A stretch of DNA of 50,934 nucleotides, taken from positions 1-50,934 of the forward strand of contig VXQX01000093.1 of assembly GCA_009838765.1 (NCBI GenBank), given 5' to 3'. The notes under the pieces were generated by a model. The model ran no database searches. It was not told where the DNA came from and was given only the letters and a program-made list of their open reading frames with translations. This document shows positions 34,021 to 43,097 of this stretch, one piece after another. The stretch comes from Gemmatimonadales bacterium. GTDB lineage: Bacteria; Gemmatimonadota; Gemmatimonadetes; Palauibacterales; Palauibacteraceae. The translations under genes and the position numbers were made by a program. Position 1 is the first letter of the stretch, and each line of letters starts with the position of its first letter.

Positions 34021-34056
34021 CGGGCGGGCGGCGGACGGGGAGGCGCCCGCGGCCCG

Positions 34057-34725
34057 CTAAGCGGGGTCCGGTGAGCCCTCCTGGTGCCGGATCGTGATTC
34101 CCTGGACCATGTAGACGACATCCTCCCCGATGTTCGTCGCGAGGTCGCCGATCCGTTCGAGGTTGCGGCCAATGAGGATGACCTGCAGGCACCCGGAGAG
34201 GTTGTATTCCGGCATATGGGTGATCATCACCCGGCTCAGCGAGTCCTGGAGCTGATCCAGCCGGTCGTCTCGCGCGATCACGGAGCGTGCGGCGTCCGCG
34301 TTCCGGTGGACGAACGCGTCGAGCGCATCGCGCAGCATCGCCCTGGCCATGCGGCTCATCTCGTCCAGTTCGGGCGGGACCGGGACCTTCTTCTCGGCCT
34401 TCGCCAGCCGTTCCGCCGCTTCGGCGATGTTGACCGCATGGTCGCCGATCCGCTCGAGGTCGTTGTTGATCTTGAGGACCGTGACGAGCACGCGCAGGTC
34501 GCTCGCCACCGGATGGTGGAGCGCGAGGATCTCCACCGTGGATTCCTCGACCTCCACCTCGGCCCGGTCGATGGCGTCGTCCGCCTCCCGGATCGCCTCG
34601 GCATCGACCGTGGGCTGGCCCACGAGCGCCACCGCGCGCTGCACCAGCTCCTCGATGTCGTGCGCCATCTGGTGCAGCGTCCGCGTGACGTCGCTGACCC
34701 GGTCGTCGAATTGCCTGAAGGACAT
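34057..34725 (-). CDS. phoU: Phosphate regulatory protein PhoU
   Basis: A 222-residue helical protein with two PhoU repeats, each with an acidic metal-binding signature: ERIGDHAVNIAE and ERIGDLATNIGED. PhoU links the Pst transporter to the PhoR kinase and represses the Pho response when phosphate is ample. It is the last gene of the phoBR-pstSCAB-phoU run, 17 bp after pstB, and is convergent with ppk1 (36-bp gap). Confidence 0.95.
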   Translation of the reverse strand: MSFRQFDDRVSDVTRTLHQMAHDIEELVQRAVALVGQPTVDAEAIREADDAIDRAEVEVEESTVEILALHHPVASDLRVLVTVLKINNDLERIGDHAVNIAEAAERLAKAEKKVPVPPELDEMSRMARAMLRDALDAFVHRNADAARSVIARDDRLDQLQDSLSRVMITHMPEYNLSGCLQVILIGRNLERIGDLATNIGEDVVYMVQGITIRHQEGSPDPA

Positions 34726-34742
34726 CGATCGCCGCCGGTCCG

Positions 34743-35504
34743 TCAGCCCCGCCGGCCCGTGATGTAGGCCTCGGTCCGCTCATCCTCGGGATTGGTGAAC
34801 AAGCGCTGCGTCTCCTTGTACTCGACGAGTTCGCCCATGTAGAGGAAGGCCGTGTCGTCGCTGATGCGCGCGGCCTGCTGCATGTTATGGGTCACGATCA
34901 CGATCGTGTAGCCTCCGCGCAGTTCTCCGATGAGGTCCTCCATGCGGCCGGTCGCGATCGGGTCGAGCGCGCTCGCCGGTTCGTCCATGAGGAGAACCTC
35001 CGGTTCCACGGCCAGCGCCCTCGCGATGCAGAGCCGCTGCTGCTGTCCGGCCGAGAGCCCGAGGGCGTCCGCGTCGAGACGGTGGCTCACCTCGTCCCAG
35101 AGCGCGGCCGCGCGGAGCGATGCCTCCACCCGGTCGCCGATGTCATCCTGGAACCCGTTGATCCGCAGGCCGAACGCGATGTTCTCGAAGATCGACTTCG
35201 GGAACGGGTTCGGCTTCTGGAACACCATCCCGATGGCGCGCCGGACGTCGGCCGGCTCGACACCGGGTGCATAGAGGTCCCGGCCGCGGAAGAGGACCTG
35301 GCCGGTGACGCGGGCCGTCGGCACGAGGTCGTTCATCCGGTTGAAGCAGCGCAGGAGCGTGCTCTTGCCGCAGCCCGAGGGCCCGATGAAGGCGACCACC
35401 CGCCGTTTCGGAATCGTGAGCGAGATGTCCTCGATGACCCGCGTCTCGCCGTAGCGAACGCCGAGCCCGACGGTCTCGAGCACCGCTTCCGGAGCCACCG
35501 TCAC
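34743..35504 (-). CDS. pstB: Phosphate ABC transporter ATP-binding protein PstB
   Basis: A 253-residue ABC ATPase powering phosphate uptake. Walker A is GPSGCGKST, Walker B is [14 protein letters not shown], and the H-loop is [11 protein letters not shown]. The signature motif reads LSAGQQQR instead of the usual LSGGQQQR, a Gly-to-Ala change in the ATP-contacting loop. The start overlaps the pstA stop by 4 bp, implying coupled translation. Confidence 0.96.
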   Translation of the reverse strand: MTVAPEAVLETVGLGVRYGETRVIEDISLTIPKRRVVAFIGPSGCGKSTLLRCFNRMNDLVPTARVTGQVLFRGRDLYAPGVEPADVRRAIGMVFQKPNPFPKSIFENIAFGLRINGFQDDIGDRVEASLRAAALWDEVSHRLDADALGLSAGQQQRLCIARALAVEPEVLLMDEPASALDPIATGRMEDLIGELRGGYTIVIVTHNMQQAARISDDTAFLYMGELVEYKETQRLFTNPEDERTEAYITGRRG

Positions 35505-36379
35505 CTCTCGAATCGGTTACGAATCAGAATCGCGGCCGCGTTCATCATGAGCAGCACGCCCAGCAGTACCACAATGGCCCCTGCCGCCAGCGCATGGAAC
35601 TCCCCGCGCGGATCCGTGGTCCAGTTGAAGATCTGGATCGGCAGGGCCGTGAAGGGATCCATGGGCGAGAGCGGGTCGAAGGCGATGAACGTCAGCGCCC
35701 CGATGATGAGCAGCGGGGCGGTCTCTCCCCCCGCCCGCGAGAGGCCGAGGATGGTGCCGGAGAGGATGCCGGGCATGGCCGCGGGGAGCACGTGGTGGCG
35801 GATGGCCTGCCAGCGCGTGGCGCCGAGCGCGTAGGCGGCTTCCCGCAGCGAGTCCGGAACGGCGCGGATCGCCTCCCGGGCAGCGATGTTCACGATCGGC
35901 AGCACGAGCAGCGACAGCGTCGCCGCTCCCGCGAGCAGGCTCCGTTCGAGCGCCAGGAAGCGGACGAACACGGCGAGTCCGAGGATTCCGTACACGATGG
36001 AGGGCACGCTGGCGAGGTTCGCGATGTTCGTCTTCAGGAGAGTCGTGAAGCGGTTCGTCGGGGCGTACTCCTCGAGGTACAGCGCAGCGCCGACGCCGAG
36101 CGGGAAGGACATCACGGCGACGAGCGCGAGCATCCACGCGCTCCCGAGGATCGCGGAGCGGACGCCGGCCCGCTCCGGGAAGCGGGACGGGTAGCTGGTC
36201 AGGAACTCGAAGGAGAGCGCCGGGAGTCCGTCCGCCGCGAGGCTCACGAGGAGGACGACGAGGGACGCGACCCCGAAGGCCACCGCGAGGCGGCAGAGCC
36301 ACATGAACCGGACCCCGGCCCGGCGGCGGGCCTCGAGGCGCGGGTCGAACCGGCCACCGCGGGGCGCCCCGGGGCTCAC
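35501..36379 (-). CDS. pstA: Phosphate ABC transporter permease PstA
   Basis: A 292-residue inner-membrane permease with about six helices. The ABC-coupling loop ([20 protein letters not shown]) and PSIVYGILG segment are typical of PstA. It forms the phosphate channel with PstC. The start overlaps the pstC stop by 4 bp and its end overlaps pstB. The N-terminus has about 25 basic residues before the first helix. Confidence 0.94.
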   Translation of the reverse strand: MSPGAPRGGRFDPRLEARRRAGVRFMWLCRLAVAFGVASLVVLLVSLAADGLPALSFEFLTSYPSRFPERAGVRSAILGSAWMLALVAVMSFPLGVGAALYLEEYAPTNRFTTLLKTNIANLASVPSIVYGILGLAVFVRFLALERSLLAGAATLSLLVLPIVNIAAREAIRAVPDSLREAAYALGATRWQAIRHHVLPAAMPGILSGTILGLSRAGGETAPLLIIGALTFIAFDPLSPMDPFTALPIQIFNWTTDPRGEFHALAAGAIVVLLGVLLMMNAAAILIRNRFER

Positions 36380-37287
36380 CGGAAGCTCTCCCGGAAACGG
36401 GTCGTCATGCGCTGGCTCAGCAGGTTGAGGGCCAGCGTGATGAGGAAGAGAAGGAGGCCGACGGCGAACAGCGTCCGGTACTCGATCGACCCGGAGGGCG
36501 CGTCGCCCAGGCTCACCTGCACGATGTAGGCCGTCATCGTCTGAACGCTCTGGAGGAGGTCAAGGGTCATCCCCGGCGTCGCGCCGGCGGCCAGCGTCAC
36601 GACGATCGTTTCGGCGATGGCGCGCGAGATCGCGAGGATGAAGCTGGCGGCGATGCCGGGCAGACCCGCCGGCACCACGATCCGGGTCGCCACCTCGAAC
36701 CGGGTGGCCCCGACGCCGTACGCGGCCTCGCGCAGGGAGTCGGGGACCGCGCTCAGCGCGTCCTCGGAGAGGGACGACACCATCGGAAGGATCATGATGC
36801 CCACGACGATGGCGGCGCTCGCGGCGTTGAAGACCCCGACCCCCGGAAAGAGCGTCCGGAGGACCGGCGTGACGAGGGTCACGGCGAAGTATCCGTAGAC
36901 GACCGTCGGGATCCCCGCGAGAATCTCGAGCGCCGGCTTCACGGTCCGCTTCGTCCGGAGCGACGCGAACTCGCTCAGGTAGATGGCCGTCGCGAGCCCG
37001 GTCGGGAGCGCGATCAGCGCCGCGCCGGCCGCGACGAGAAGGGTTCCGTTGACGAGCGGGAGGATGCCGAACGACCGCGGCACGAGGTCCGGAGACCATC
37101 GCGTCCCCGCGAGGAACTCGACGGGGGATACCTCGGCGAAGAAACCCAGCGATTCGGTGAGCAGCACGACGACGATTCCGACCGTCGCCAGGATCGAGAG
37201 CGCTTCGGAGCCGAAGAGGAGCGCCCCGATCAGGCGCTCGCCGACCCTGGTGTGACGGCTAACCGATCCGGGCTCGGATTTCCGCAT
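36376..37287 (-). CDS. pstC: Phosphate ABC transporter permease PstC
   Basis: A 303-residue permease with about six helices. It has the [20 protein letters not shown] coupling loop, [12 protein letters not shown], and a conserved Arg/Glu pair in [10 protein letters not shown]. It pairs with PstA. Its ATG overlaps the end of pstS by 29 bp, so pstS, pstC, pstA and pstB are a continuous coupled unit. Confidence 0.94.
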   Translation of the reverse strand: MRKSEPGSVSRHTRVGERLIGALLFGSEALSILATVGIVVVLLTESLGFFAEVSPVEFLAGTRWSPDLVPRSFGILPLVNGTLLVAAGAALIALPTGLATAIYLSEFASLRTKRTVKPALEILAGIPTVVYGYFAVTLVTPVLRTLFPGVGVFNAASAAIVVGIMILPMVSSLSEDALSAVPDSLREAAYGVGATRFEVATRIVVPAGLPGIAASFILAISRAIAETIVVTLAAGATPGMTLDLLQSVQTMTAYIVQVSLGDAPSGSIEYRTLFAVGLLLFLITLALNLLSQRMTTRFRESFR

Positions 37288-38209
37288 AGGCGTCCGGCTC
37301 GAGCGGTATGTATCCCGTCTCCGGGATCAGGGTCGCCGCCTGTTCGAGGTAGAAGTGCACGAACGCGCGGACCTCCGGCCGGTCGAGCGCGTCGCGCCGA
37401 ATGTAGATGTACATCGGTCGAGCGAGCGGCGTATACGTGCCGTTCAGGATCGTTTCGCGGGACGGCGCGACGCAACCGTCGCCCCCGTCGACTTCGAGGG
37501 CGCGCAGCTGCTCCTGGTTGTCCTCGAAGTACGCGTAGCCGAAGTAGCCGAGCGCGCCGGGGTCGCCGCTCACCCCCCCGACGAGCATGTTGTCGTCTGC
37601 GCTGGCGGTGTAGTCGCTCCGGCTCGCGCCCGCCTCGCCGACCACGGCGGCCGTGAAGTAGTCGAAGGTGCCGGAATCGGTGTCGGGGCCGTACAGCTTC
37701 AGTTCCTCATCCGGCCAGTCCGGGCGGAGTTGGCTCCATCGCTCGATCCCGGACCCGGGCATCCATACGCGCCGGAGTTCAGCCACGCTGACACAGGCGA
37801 CCCAGTCGTTGGAGGGGTGCACGACCAGCGTGAGGCCGTCCCGGGCGATCTGGAGTTCGACCGGTTCGATGCCCTCCGCCCGGCAGGACGCCGCCTCGGC
37901 TTCGTCGATCTGCCGCGAAGCGTTCGTGATGTCCGTCTCGCCATTGCAGAACCGCTGGAACCCGCCGCCCGTGCCGGAGACGCCGACGGACACGCGGACC
38001 GCGCGCCCGCCGGCGATCTGGAACTCCTCGGCCATCGCCTGGCTGATCGGAAACACGGTGCTCGAGCCATCAATCTCGATGAGTTCCGATGAGGCTCCGG
38101 CGCTTCCGCCGGCGCCGCAGCCCCAGCCTGAGAGGACCGCCAGCACCCGCAGCGCGCCAACGCTCGGCGCTGACGCACGGTCTTGCCACGGGCTGCTAGG
38201 CCGGGACAT
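37259..38209 (-). CDS. pstS: Phosphate-binding protein PstS
   Basis: A 316-residue periplasmic phosphate-binding protein delivering phosphate to PstCA. The phosphate site is visible in [29 protein letters not shown] and [11 protein letters not shown]. The N-terminus has a short hydrophobic stretch ending in GWGC, which could be a non-standard lipobox. ATG 38209 overlaps the end of phoR by 14 bp. Placement of pstS directly behind phoR, inside the regulator operon, differs from E. coli, where pst and phoBR are separate. Confidence 0.93.
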   Translation of the reverse strand: MSRPSSPWQDRASAPSVGALRVLAVLSGWGCGAGGSAGASSELIEIDGSSTVFPISQAMAEEFQIAGGRAVRVSVGVSGTGGGFQRFCNGETDITNASRQIDEAEAASCRAEGIEPVELQIARDGLTLVVHPSNDWVACVSVAELRRVWMPGSGIERWSQLRPDWPDEELKLYGPDTDSGTFDYFTAAVVGEAGASRSDYTASADDNMLVGGVSGDPGALGYFGYAYFEDNQEQLRALEVDGGDGCVAPSRETILNGTYTPLARPMYIYIRRDALDRPEVRAFVHFYLEQAATLIPETGYIPLEPDAYAEIRARIG

Positions 38210-39554
38210 CGAACGTCTCCTCGTCCGGGATCTGCGCCGCGACGGGAAGGGTGAACCACACGGTCGTGCCGCGGCCGAGCGCGCTGTCGATGCCGACCTC
38301 GCCCCCGTGCGCCTCGACGAAGTGCTTGACGATCGCGAGTCCGAGTCCGGTGCCCCCGCGGGCGCGCGAACGCGCCGGATCGACCCGATAAAACCGCTCG
38401 AACACGCGCTCCACGTGCACCGACGGGATTCCCGGCCCCCGGTCCGTGACCTCGACGCGCTGGAACTCCCCGTCGGACCGGATCCGCACGGCGATGTTCG
38501 GGTCGTCATCGCTGTAGCGCGCCGCGTTGTCCAGGAGGTTGCGCAACACCTGCCGAATCGCGTCCGGGTCGACGTACGCGGGCTCCCGCGGGCCGGAGAC
38601 GTCCAGCGTCACCTCCTCTCCGCGCACCCGCGGCGAGAGCGTCTCCCAGACCTCCAGGGCGACGGCCCCCACGGACACCGGCTGCGGCTCCGGACTCCAA
38701 CTGCCGGACTCCAGCAGCGAGAGGTCGAGGAGGTCCTCCACCAGGTGCCGCATGCGCGTCGCGTTGACGAGGATGCGCCGGGCGAAATCGCGCGCGTGGC
38801 TGGAGTCGAGTCCACCCTCCGAGAGCGCCTCCGCGAACCCGACCACGCTCGTCAGCGGGGTCTTGAGTTCGTGGGACACGTTCGCGACGAAATCGCGCCG
38901 GACCCCTTCGAGACGCCGCATCACCGTGAGATCGTGCAGCACGATGACCGCGCCCGAGCGGTGGGGACGGGTCGACATCAACACGGTATGCTCGCCGAGT
39001 TCGACCTCGACAGTGGTGGATTCGCCCTGCCGCGCGGCGCTCACCGCCTGGGCGATGCGGGGCGACCGGAACAGCGTCCCTATGCGAACGCCCGGCGAGA
39101 CGGCGCGTCCCGCCCAGCGTTCGAACGCCGTGTTGCAGAGGCTCACGAGCCCGTCCCGGTCGATGAAGGCGAGCCCGTCCTCCAGCTCGTCGAACAGGAT
39201 CCGGAGGTCGCTGGATTCCCGTTCGGAATGGGCCACGCGGTCCCGCACCCGGTCGGCCATGCGGCCGATCGCCCGGTTCAGGGAACTGATCGGGCCCGAA
39301 CCCGTCGGGCCGATGGAAGGATCGAGATCGCCGGAAGCGATGCGGTCCACGGTCTCCCGCGCCTGGTCGACTTCCGCCTCGATCCGGCGGGCCGCGAGCC
39401 GGGTGGCGGGCCACAGCAGGATCAGAATGCCGCCGAGAACGGCCGACTCGACCACTACGCCTCTCGTGTCGAGCCGGAACACGAACCAGGCGGCGATATA
39501 CGCCACGAAGAGCACCGCCCCCGCGGCGAGGAAAAAGCGGTTCGCGAGTCTCAC
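38196..39554 (-). CDS. phoR: Phosphate-regulon sensor histidine kinase PhoR
   Basis: A 452-residue membrane kinase. Two N-terminal helices with almost no periplasmic loop mean it probably senses through PstSCAB-PhoU rather than a periplasmic ligand. A HAMP-like linker and a PAS domain (LFDELEDGLAFIDRDGLVSL) follow. The H-box is FVANVSHELKTPLTS. The ATP-binding N, G1 and G2 boxes are RNLLDNAARYS, VTDRGPGIP and GGTGLGLAIVKHF. It phosphorylates PhoB. It starts 10 bp after phoB and overlaps pstS. Confidence 0.94.
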   Translation of the reverse strand: MRLANRFFLAAGAVLFVAYIAAWFVFRLDTRGVVVESAVLGGILILLWPATRLAARRIEAEVDQARETVDRIASGDLDPSIGPTGSGPISSLNRAIGRMADRVRDRVAHSERESSDLRILFDELEDGLAFIDRDGLVSLCNTAFERWAGRAVSPGVRIGTLFRSPRIAQAVSAARQGESTTVEVELGEHTVLMSTRPHRSGAVIVLHDLTVMRRLEGVRRDFVANVSHELKTPLTSVVGFAEALSEGGLDSSHARDFARRILVNATRMRHLVEDLLDLSLLESGSWSPEPQPVSVGAVALEVWETLSPRVRGEEVTLDVSGPREPAYVDPDAIRQVLRNLLDNAARYSDDDPNIAVRIRSDGEFQRVEVTDRGPGIPSVHVERVFERFYRVDPARSRARGGTGLGLAIVKHFVEAHGGEVGIDSALGRGTTVWFTLPVAAQIPDEETFDVPA

Positions 39555-39564
39555 CTTGCGCGGA

Positions 39565-40269
39565 CTACTTGTCGAGTGCCCGGAACCGGTAGCCGATCCC
39601 TCGAACCGTCTCGATCAGCGGGGCGGCGCCCCCGAGCTTCGTGCGCAGGCGGGCGACGTGCATGTCGACCGTGCGCGTCTCGATCGCCGCGTTCGTATCC
39701 CAGACGGCCTGGAGCAGTTGGCGGCGACTCTGCACCCGTCCCCGCCGCTCCAGCAGAACTTCGAGCAACCGGTACTCCAGCGGTGTCAGGTCGACCTCGG
39801 CGCCGTCCGAGAAGGCCCGATGCGCCTCGCGGTCGAGTTCCACCGGACCCACGGCAATCCTCCGCGAAGCGGAAACGGGTTCCGCCTTCGCGCGCCGCAG
39901 CAGCGCCTCGACGCGGAGCGTGAGTTCGCGTGCGCTGAACGGCTTCGTGATGTAGTCGTCGGCCCCGACCTCGAATCCCCTGACCCTCTCGTCCTCTGCC
40001 CGCCTCGCCGTGAGCAGGATGACGGGTATCGCGCTCGTGCGGTCAGCCCGCCTGAGCCGCTGCAGCACCTCGTATCCGTCCATGCCCGGCAGCATGAGAT
40101 CGAGGATGATGAGGTCTGGGCGCTCGGCGTCCGCCATGGTCAGCGCCCCCTGACCGTTCACGGCCGTGGTCACCCGGTATCCTTCGCGACTCAGGTGATA
40201 CACGAGTACGCTGAGGATATCCGGCTCGTCATCCACTACCAGGATCCGTGCGTCCGCCATCTTCACCAT
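39565..40269 (-). CDS. phoB: Phosphate-regulon response regulator PhoB
   Basis: A 234-residue OmpR-type regulator. The receiver domain has VVDDEPD, phospho-acceptor Asp in LIILDLMLPGMDG, and the switch residues LLTAR and KPFSARE. The C-terminal winged helix (PLEYRLLEVLLERRG, RTVDMHVARLRTKLG, VRGIGYRF) binds direct repeats. ATG 40269 is used; ATG 40260 (MADAR) is equally possible. It is first in the operon, and 11-bp-spaced repeats upstream fit autoregulation by phosphorylated PhoB. Confidence 0.95.
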   Translation of the reverse strand: MVKMADARILVVDDEPDILSVLVYHLSREGYRVTTAVNGQGALTMADAERPDLIILDLMLPGMDGYEVLQRLRRADRTSAIPVILLTARRAEDERVRGFEVGADDYITKPFSARELTLRVEALLRRAKAEPVSASRRIAVGPVELDREAHRAFSDGAEVDLTPLEYRLLEVLLERRGRVQSRRQLLQAVWDTNAAIETRTVDMHVARLRTKLGGAAPLIETVRGIGYRFRALDK

Positions 40270-40302
40270 GCGCTAACCTGGCTCATGGCTGCCGTCGGAA
40301 TC

Positions 40303-40382
40303 GTAACGTTTTTGTAACCATATCGTAAACACCGGCGCGGCGTGACGCGTTTTCCGGCAAACGGTTGTGACAAACTCGTGAC
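40303..40382 (-). promoter_or_regulatory. Pho-box-like array upstream of phoB
   Basis: On the plus strand GTAAC, GTAAC and GTAAA begin at 40303, 40314 and 40325, exactly 11 bp apart; on the transcribed minus strand these read TTTAC, GTTAC, GTTAC. A second pair, GTGAC at 40367 and 40378 (GTCAC on the minus strand), is also 11 bp apart, with a further GTGAC at 40342. PhoB/PhoP proteins bind direct repeats with 11-bp period. The proximal array lies 34-60 nt before the phoB start. Confidence 0.7.
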
Positions 40383-40438
40383 GCTTCCCGTCCGGGGGCG
40401 TTACCCGGCCCGCCTATCCTCCCCCCATGACAAGTCCG

Positions 40439-41317
40439 TCAGTAGTCCACCGGTCTCAGGTACCATTCCCCGATCGCGGTCGGCGAGAGCATCGCGACCG
40501 TCGGCAGGTGGCGTTTCCAGTGCGTGCTTTCGAGTCGCCGGGCGACGAGTTCGACCTTCGTTCTCTCGAACCCCGCTTCGACGAGATCATCCGCCCCGCG
40601 TCCGGAAGTGAGGTGGTGGAGGATGAGGTCGGCTTCGGGGTACGTGGCGCCAAGGTCGTCCTCATCCGTCTGCCCCTGGATCAGATCCGCCGTCGCCGGC
40701 TTGTCGACCACCTCGACGGGAACGCCGATGGCCCGCGCGAGCGCCCATACCTGGCTCTTGAACAGGTCTCCGAGCGGGTTCACCGGCGGGGAGTCGTCCG
40801 CGTGCCAGGTATAGTAGCCGAGGAGACGCTCGGATTTGTTTCCGGTACCGACGGGGAGGGCGGAGAGCTTGAAGGCCTGGTCGAAGAGGACGATCATGCG
40901 CTGGCGCGCGGCCACATTGCCCCTCCGGTGTCCGCCCGCCTCGGGCTCGAATTCGTCGAGATAGCCGTCCACGGCCCGCGTGATATCGATCGTGCGCGTC
41001 GGAATCCCGAATTTCCCCGCCACGAGGAGCGCGTGCTCGCGGCTCCGGGGGCTCGAGGTCCGGTAGGGCAACAGGAGGGCGAGCACTGCTTCGGGACCGA
41101 GAGCTTCCACGCACAGCGCAGCCGTGAGGGCGGAATCCACCCCTCCCGACAGCCCGACCACGACGCGGCGGAAACCGCGCCGACGCTCGATCTCCTCTCG
41201 AAGGAACTGGACGAGCCAATCCCGCACGAGGTCCGTATCGATGTCGAGCGGGCCTCGGTCGGCGGGGTGCGGAGCGCGGGCCTCCGCGGTGCCCGCCGGC
41301 GGCCAGGCGCCGGTCAT
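40439..41317 (-). CDS. nadE: NAD synthetase, ammonia-type (synthetase domain only)
   Basis: A 292-residue ATP-dependent amidotransferase that turns deamido-NAD into NAD. The P-loop is LSGGVDSALTAAL, with GTGNKSERLLGYYTW, PVNPLGDLFKSQVW and QTDEDDLG matching the NadE family. It has no glutaminase domain; that is a separate gene upstream, whose stop overlaps this ATG as ATGA, so the two are made in fixed ratio. It is followed by the phoB promoter region. Confidence 0.94.
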   Translation of the reverse strand: MTGAWPPAGTAEARAPHPADRGPLDIDTDLVRDWLVQFLREEIERRRGFRRVVVGLSGGVDSALTAALCVEALGPEAVLALLLPYRTSSPRSREHALLVAGKFGIPTRTIDITRAVDGYLDEFEPEAGGHRRGNVAARQRMIVLFDQAFKLSALPVGTGNKSERLLGYYTWHADDSPPVNPLGDLFKSQVWALARAIGVPVEVVDKPATADLIQGQTDEDDLGATYPEADLILHHLTSGRGADDLVEAGFERTKVELVARRLESTHWKRHLPTVAMLSPTAIGEWYLRPVDY

Positions 41318-42207
41318 TCGCCGTCGGGAGCCGGCCGGCGCACGCCGGATCCCGGACTGTTCACGAGAAGACGGGTCCAGGACCGTTCGAGGTCCGAAAA
41401 AAGCGGCTCTTCGGTGCGGGCGCGGGCGGCCTCGTCGAGGTCGACCCGCACGGGCAGCACCGCTTCCTCCCAGAGCGGCCCCGCGAGGAGCCGGTGTCCG
41501 CGCGGGTCGTAGGCCGCGGACCCGCCGGCGAATCCCTTGCCCCCTTCGAACCCGACCAGTTGGGACACGATGACGAACACCCCATGCTCGGCGGCGATCC
41601 CGCTCGCGAGGGCGTCCCAGCGGACGAGGTTGCCGGGTACTCCGGCTCCGGGGGCGGCCCCCCGCGCCGGCGAGGCGCTGAGAATGAGGATGATCGACGC
41701 GCCGTCGAGCGCGGCGAGCGTGCCGGAGACCGAGTGAAAGCCGTCTTCGCAGATCAGCAGCGCGGTGCGTCCCGGCGGCGCGTCGAACGCCCGGATGCCG
41801 GCCCCCGCCTCGACGAACCGCTCTTCCTGGAAGACGCCGTAGGTGGCGAGGAACACCTTGCGGTGGACGTGGAGGATCCCGCCGCCGGGCCCCAGCGTCG
41901 CGTAGAGGGCCGAGTTGTAGATGCCCGCCGCGTCCCGCTCGTAAAAGCCGATCGCGACATCGAGACCGTCCGCATCTTCGCCGACGCGCGCGTTGAGGGC
42001 CTCGAACAGTTCCGGGGCCGCGATGGCCTGTTCGCGAACTCCGCCCTCCAGGAAATAGCCGGTGAGCGCGGTCTCCGGGAACACGATCAGGCGCGGCCGC
42101 CGTTCCGCCCCGGCCGCGCGCCGGATGATCCCCGCGCAGCCGTCCAGCGTCGCGTCGAAGTCGCCCTTGGAGGGCCGGAACTGGGCGATCGCGATATCGA
42201 GCGGCAT
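41314..42207 (-). CDS. Nitrilase-superfamily hydrolase, probable glutaminase partner of NadE
   Basis: A 297-residue carbon-nitrogen hydrolase. The catalytic triad is visible: Glu in IVFPETALTGYF, Lys in HVHRKVFLATYGVF and Cys in ALLICEDGFHS. The sequence resembles the glutaminase half of glutamine-dependent NAD synthetases (FQEERFVEAG). ATGA coupling with nadE strongly suggests it supplies ammonia from glutamine in trans. ATG 42207 (MPLDIAIAQF) is the natural start. It could instead be an independent amidase. Confidence 0.88.
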   Translation of the reverse strand: MPLDIAIAQFRPSKGDFDATLDGCAGIIRRAAGAERRPRLIVFPETALTGYFLEGGVREQAIAAPELFEALNARVGEDADGLDVAIGFYERDAAGIYNSALYATLGPGGGILHVHRKVFLATYGVFQEERFVEAGAGIRAFDAPPGRTALLICEDGFHSVSGTLAALDGASIILILSASPARGAAPGAGVPGNLVRWDALASGIAAEHGVFVIVSQLVGFEGGKGFAGGSAAYDPRGHRLLAGPLWEEAVLPVRVDLDEAARARTEEPLFSDLERSWTRLLVNSPGSGVRRPAPDGE

Positions 42208-42364
42208 GCGCGTTCCGCAGTCGTCGTTCGAGTGAAATGCCGTCGGTCCGGAGGCCGACGGTCGGGTGAACGTCCCCGAACCGCGCCCCGCTGTCAACGG
42301 GCCCGGCCCCCGTCGTCCGGTGCGCGTGTTGCACGCGGCGCCCGCGCCGCGTTATCCCTCCGCG

Positions 42365-43087
42365 ATGCCGGAGACTCCGACCCCGATCGCGGCGGCGTAC
42401 GCCCTGCTGCTCCTGATCGGCATGCCCCTCCTCGCCGCCCTCGATGCCCGCCGCGGGGCCGATCTCGCCGCAGCGGCGAAACACCGCCGTCTGCTGTACG
42501 TGTCGGTAGGGGCATCGCTCGTCGTGCTCGGCCTGGTGACGCTCGGCGTCGCGGCGTGGCAGAACGTCCCCGCGGCCGCGCTGGGCTGGCGGGTCGACGC
42601 GCCGGCGCCCGCGCTGTTCCGGGGCCTGGGCGTGGCCGCCGTCGGGCTCCTGGCCGCCTGGCTGATCACCGCGGCCGGACGGCTCGCCGGGCTCCGGGAG
42701 ACCGCGGCGGTGCTGCTGCTGATGCCGCGAAACGCCTCGGAAAAACGCTGGTTTCTCGCGCTCTCCGGGATCGCTGCGGTCTGCGAGGAGTATGCCTATC
42801 GTGGATTCGGCCTGTGGGCCGTCTCGGCATGGACCGGCAACCCGTGGCTCGGCGTGGCGCTGGTCTCCGTGTCCTTCGGACTCGCTCACGGATACCAGAA
42901 GCTGGTCGGCGTGGTCCGGGCGACGGCGCTCGGCGTCGTGCTCGCGGCGACCGTCATCTGGACGGAAAGTCTGTTCCCGTCCATCGTCGGGCACTTCTGG
43001 ATCAACGCGGCGATCGGCCTGGGAGGTTGGCGCCACCTCCACGCGAACTTCGATGTCGACGAATCCGATGAACCCGAAACAAGATGA
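42365..43087 (+). CDS. CPBP-family intramembrane metalloprotease
   Basis: A 240-residue membrane protein of the CAAX protease/bacteriocin-processing (Abi) family. The EExxxR motif is CEEYAYRGFG; the second and third motifs are FGLAHG and VGHFWINA, with metal His residues. About seven hydrophobic helices are seen. These proteins cleave unknown membrane substrates or act in immunity. ATG 42365 is preferred to an upstream ATG at 42266 because the extra residues lack features. A 7-bp hairpin (42240-42261) lies in the divergent gap with the nitrilase gene. The porin gene follows after 10 bp. Confidence 0.85.
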   Translation: MPETPTPIAAAYALLLLIGMPLLAALDARRGADLAAAAKHRRLLYVSVGASLVVLGLVTLGVAAWQNVPAAALGWRVDAPAPALFRGLGVAAVGLLAAWLITAAGRLAGLRETAAVLLLMPRNASEKRWFLALSGIAAVCEEYAYRGFGLWAVSAWTGNPWLGVALVSVSFGLAHGYQKLVGVVRATALGVVLAATVIWTESLFPSIVGHFWINAAIGLGGWRHLHANFDVDESDEPETR

Positions 43088-43097
43088 GGAGTGATAC

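Noticed and set aside
42240-42261. Hairpin CCGTCGG-8-CCGACGG as a terminator
   Set aside because: It lies between two divergent gene starts and has no T-run on either strand; at most an operator-like site.
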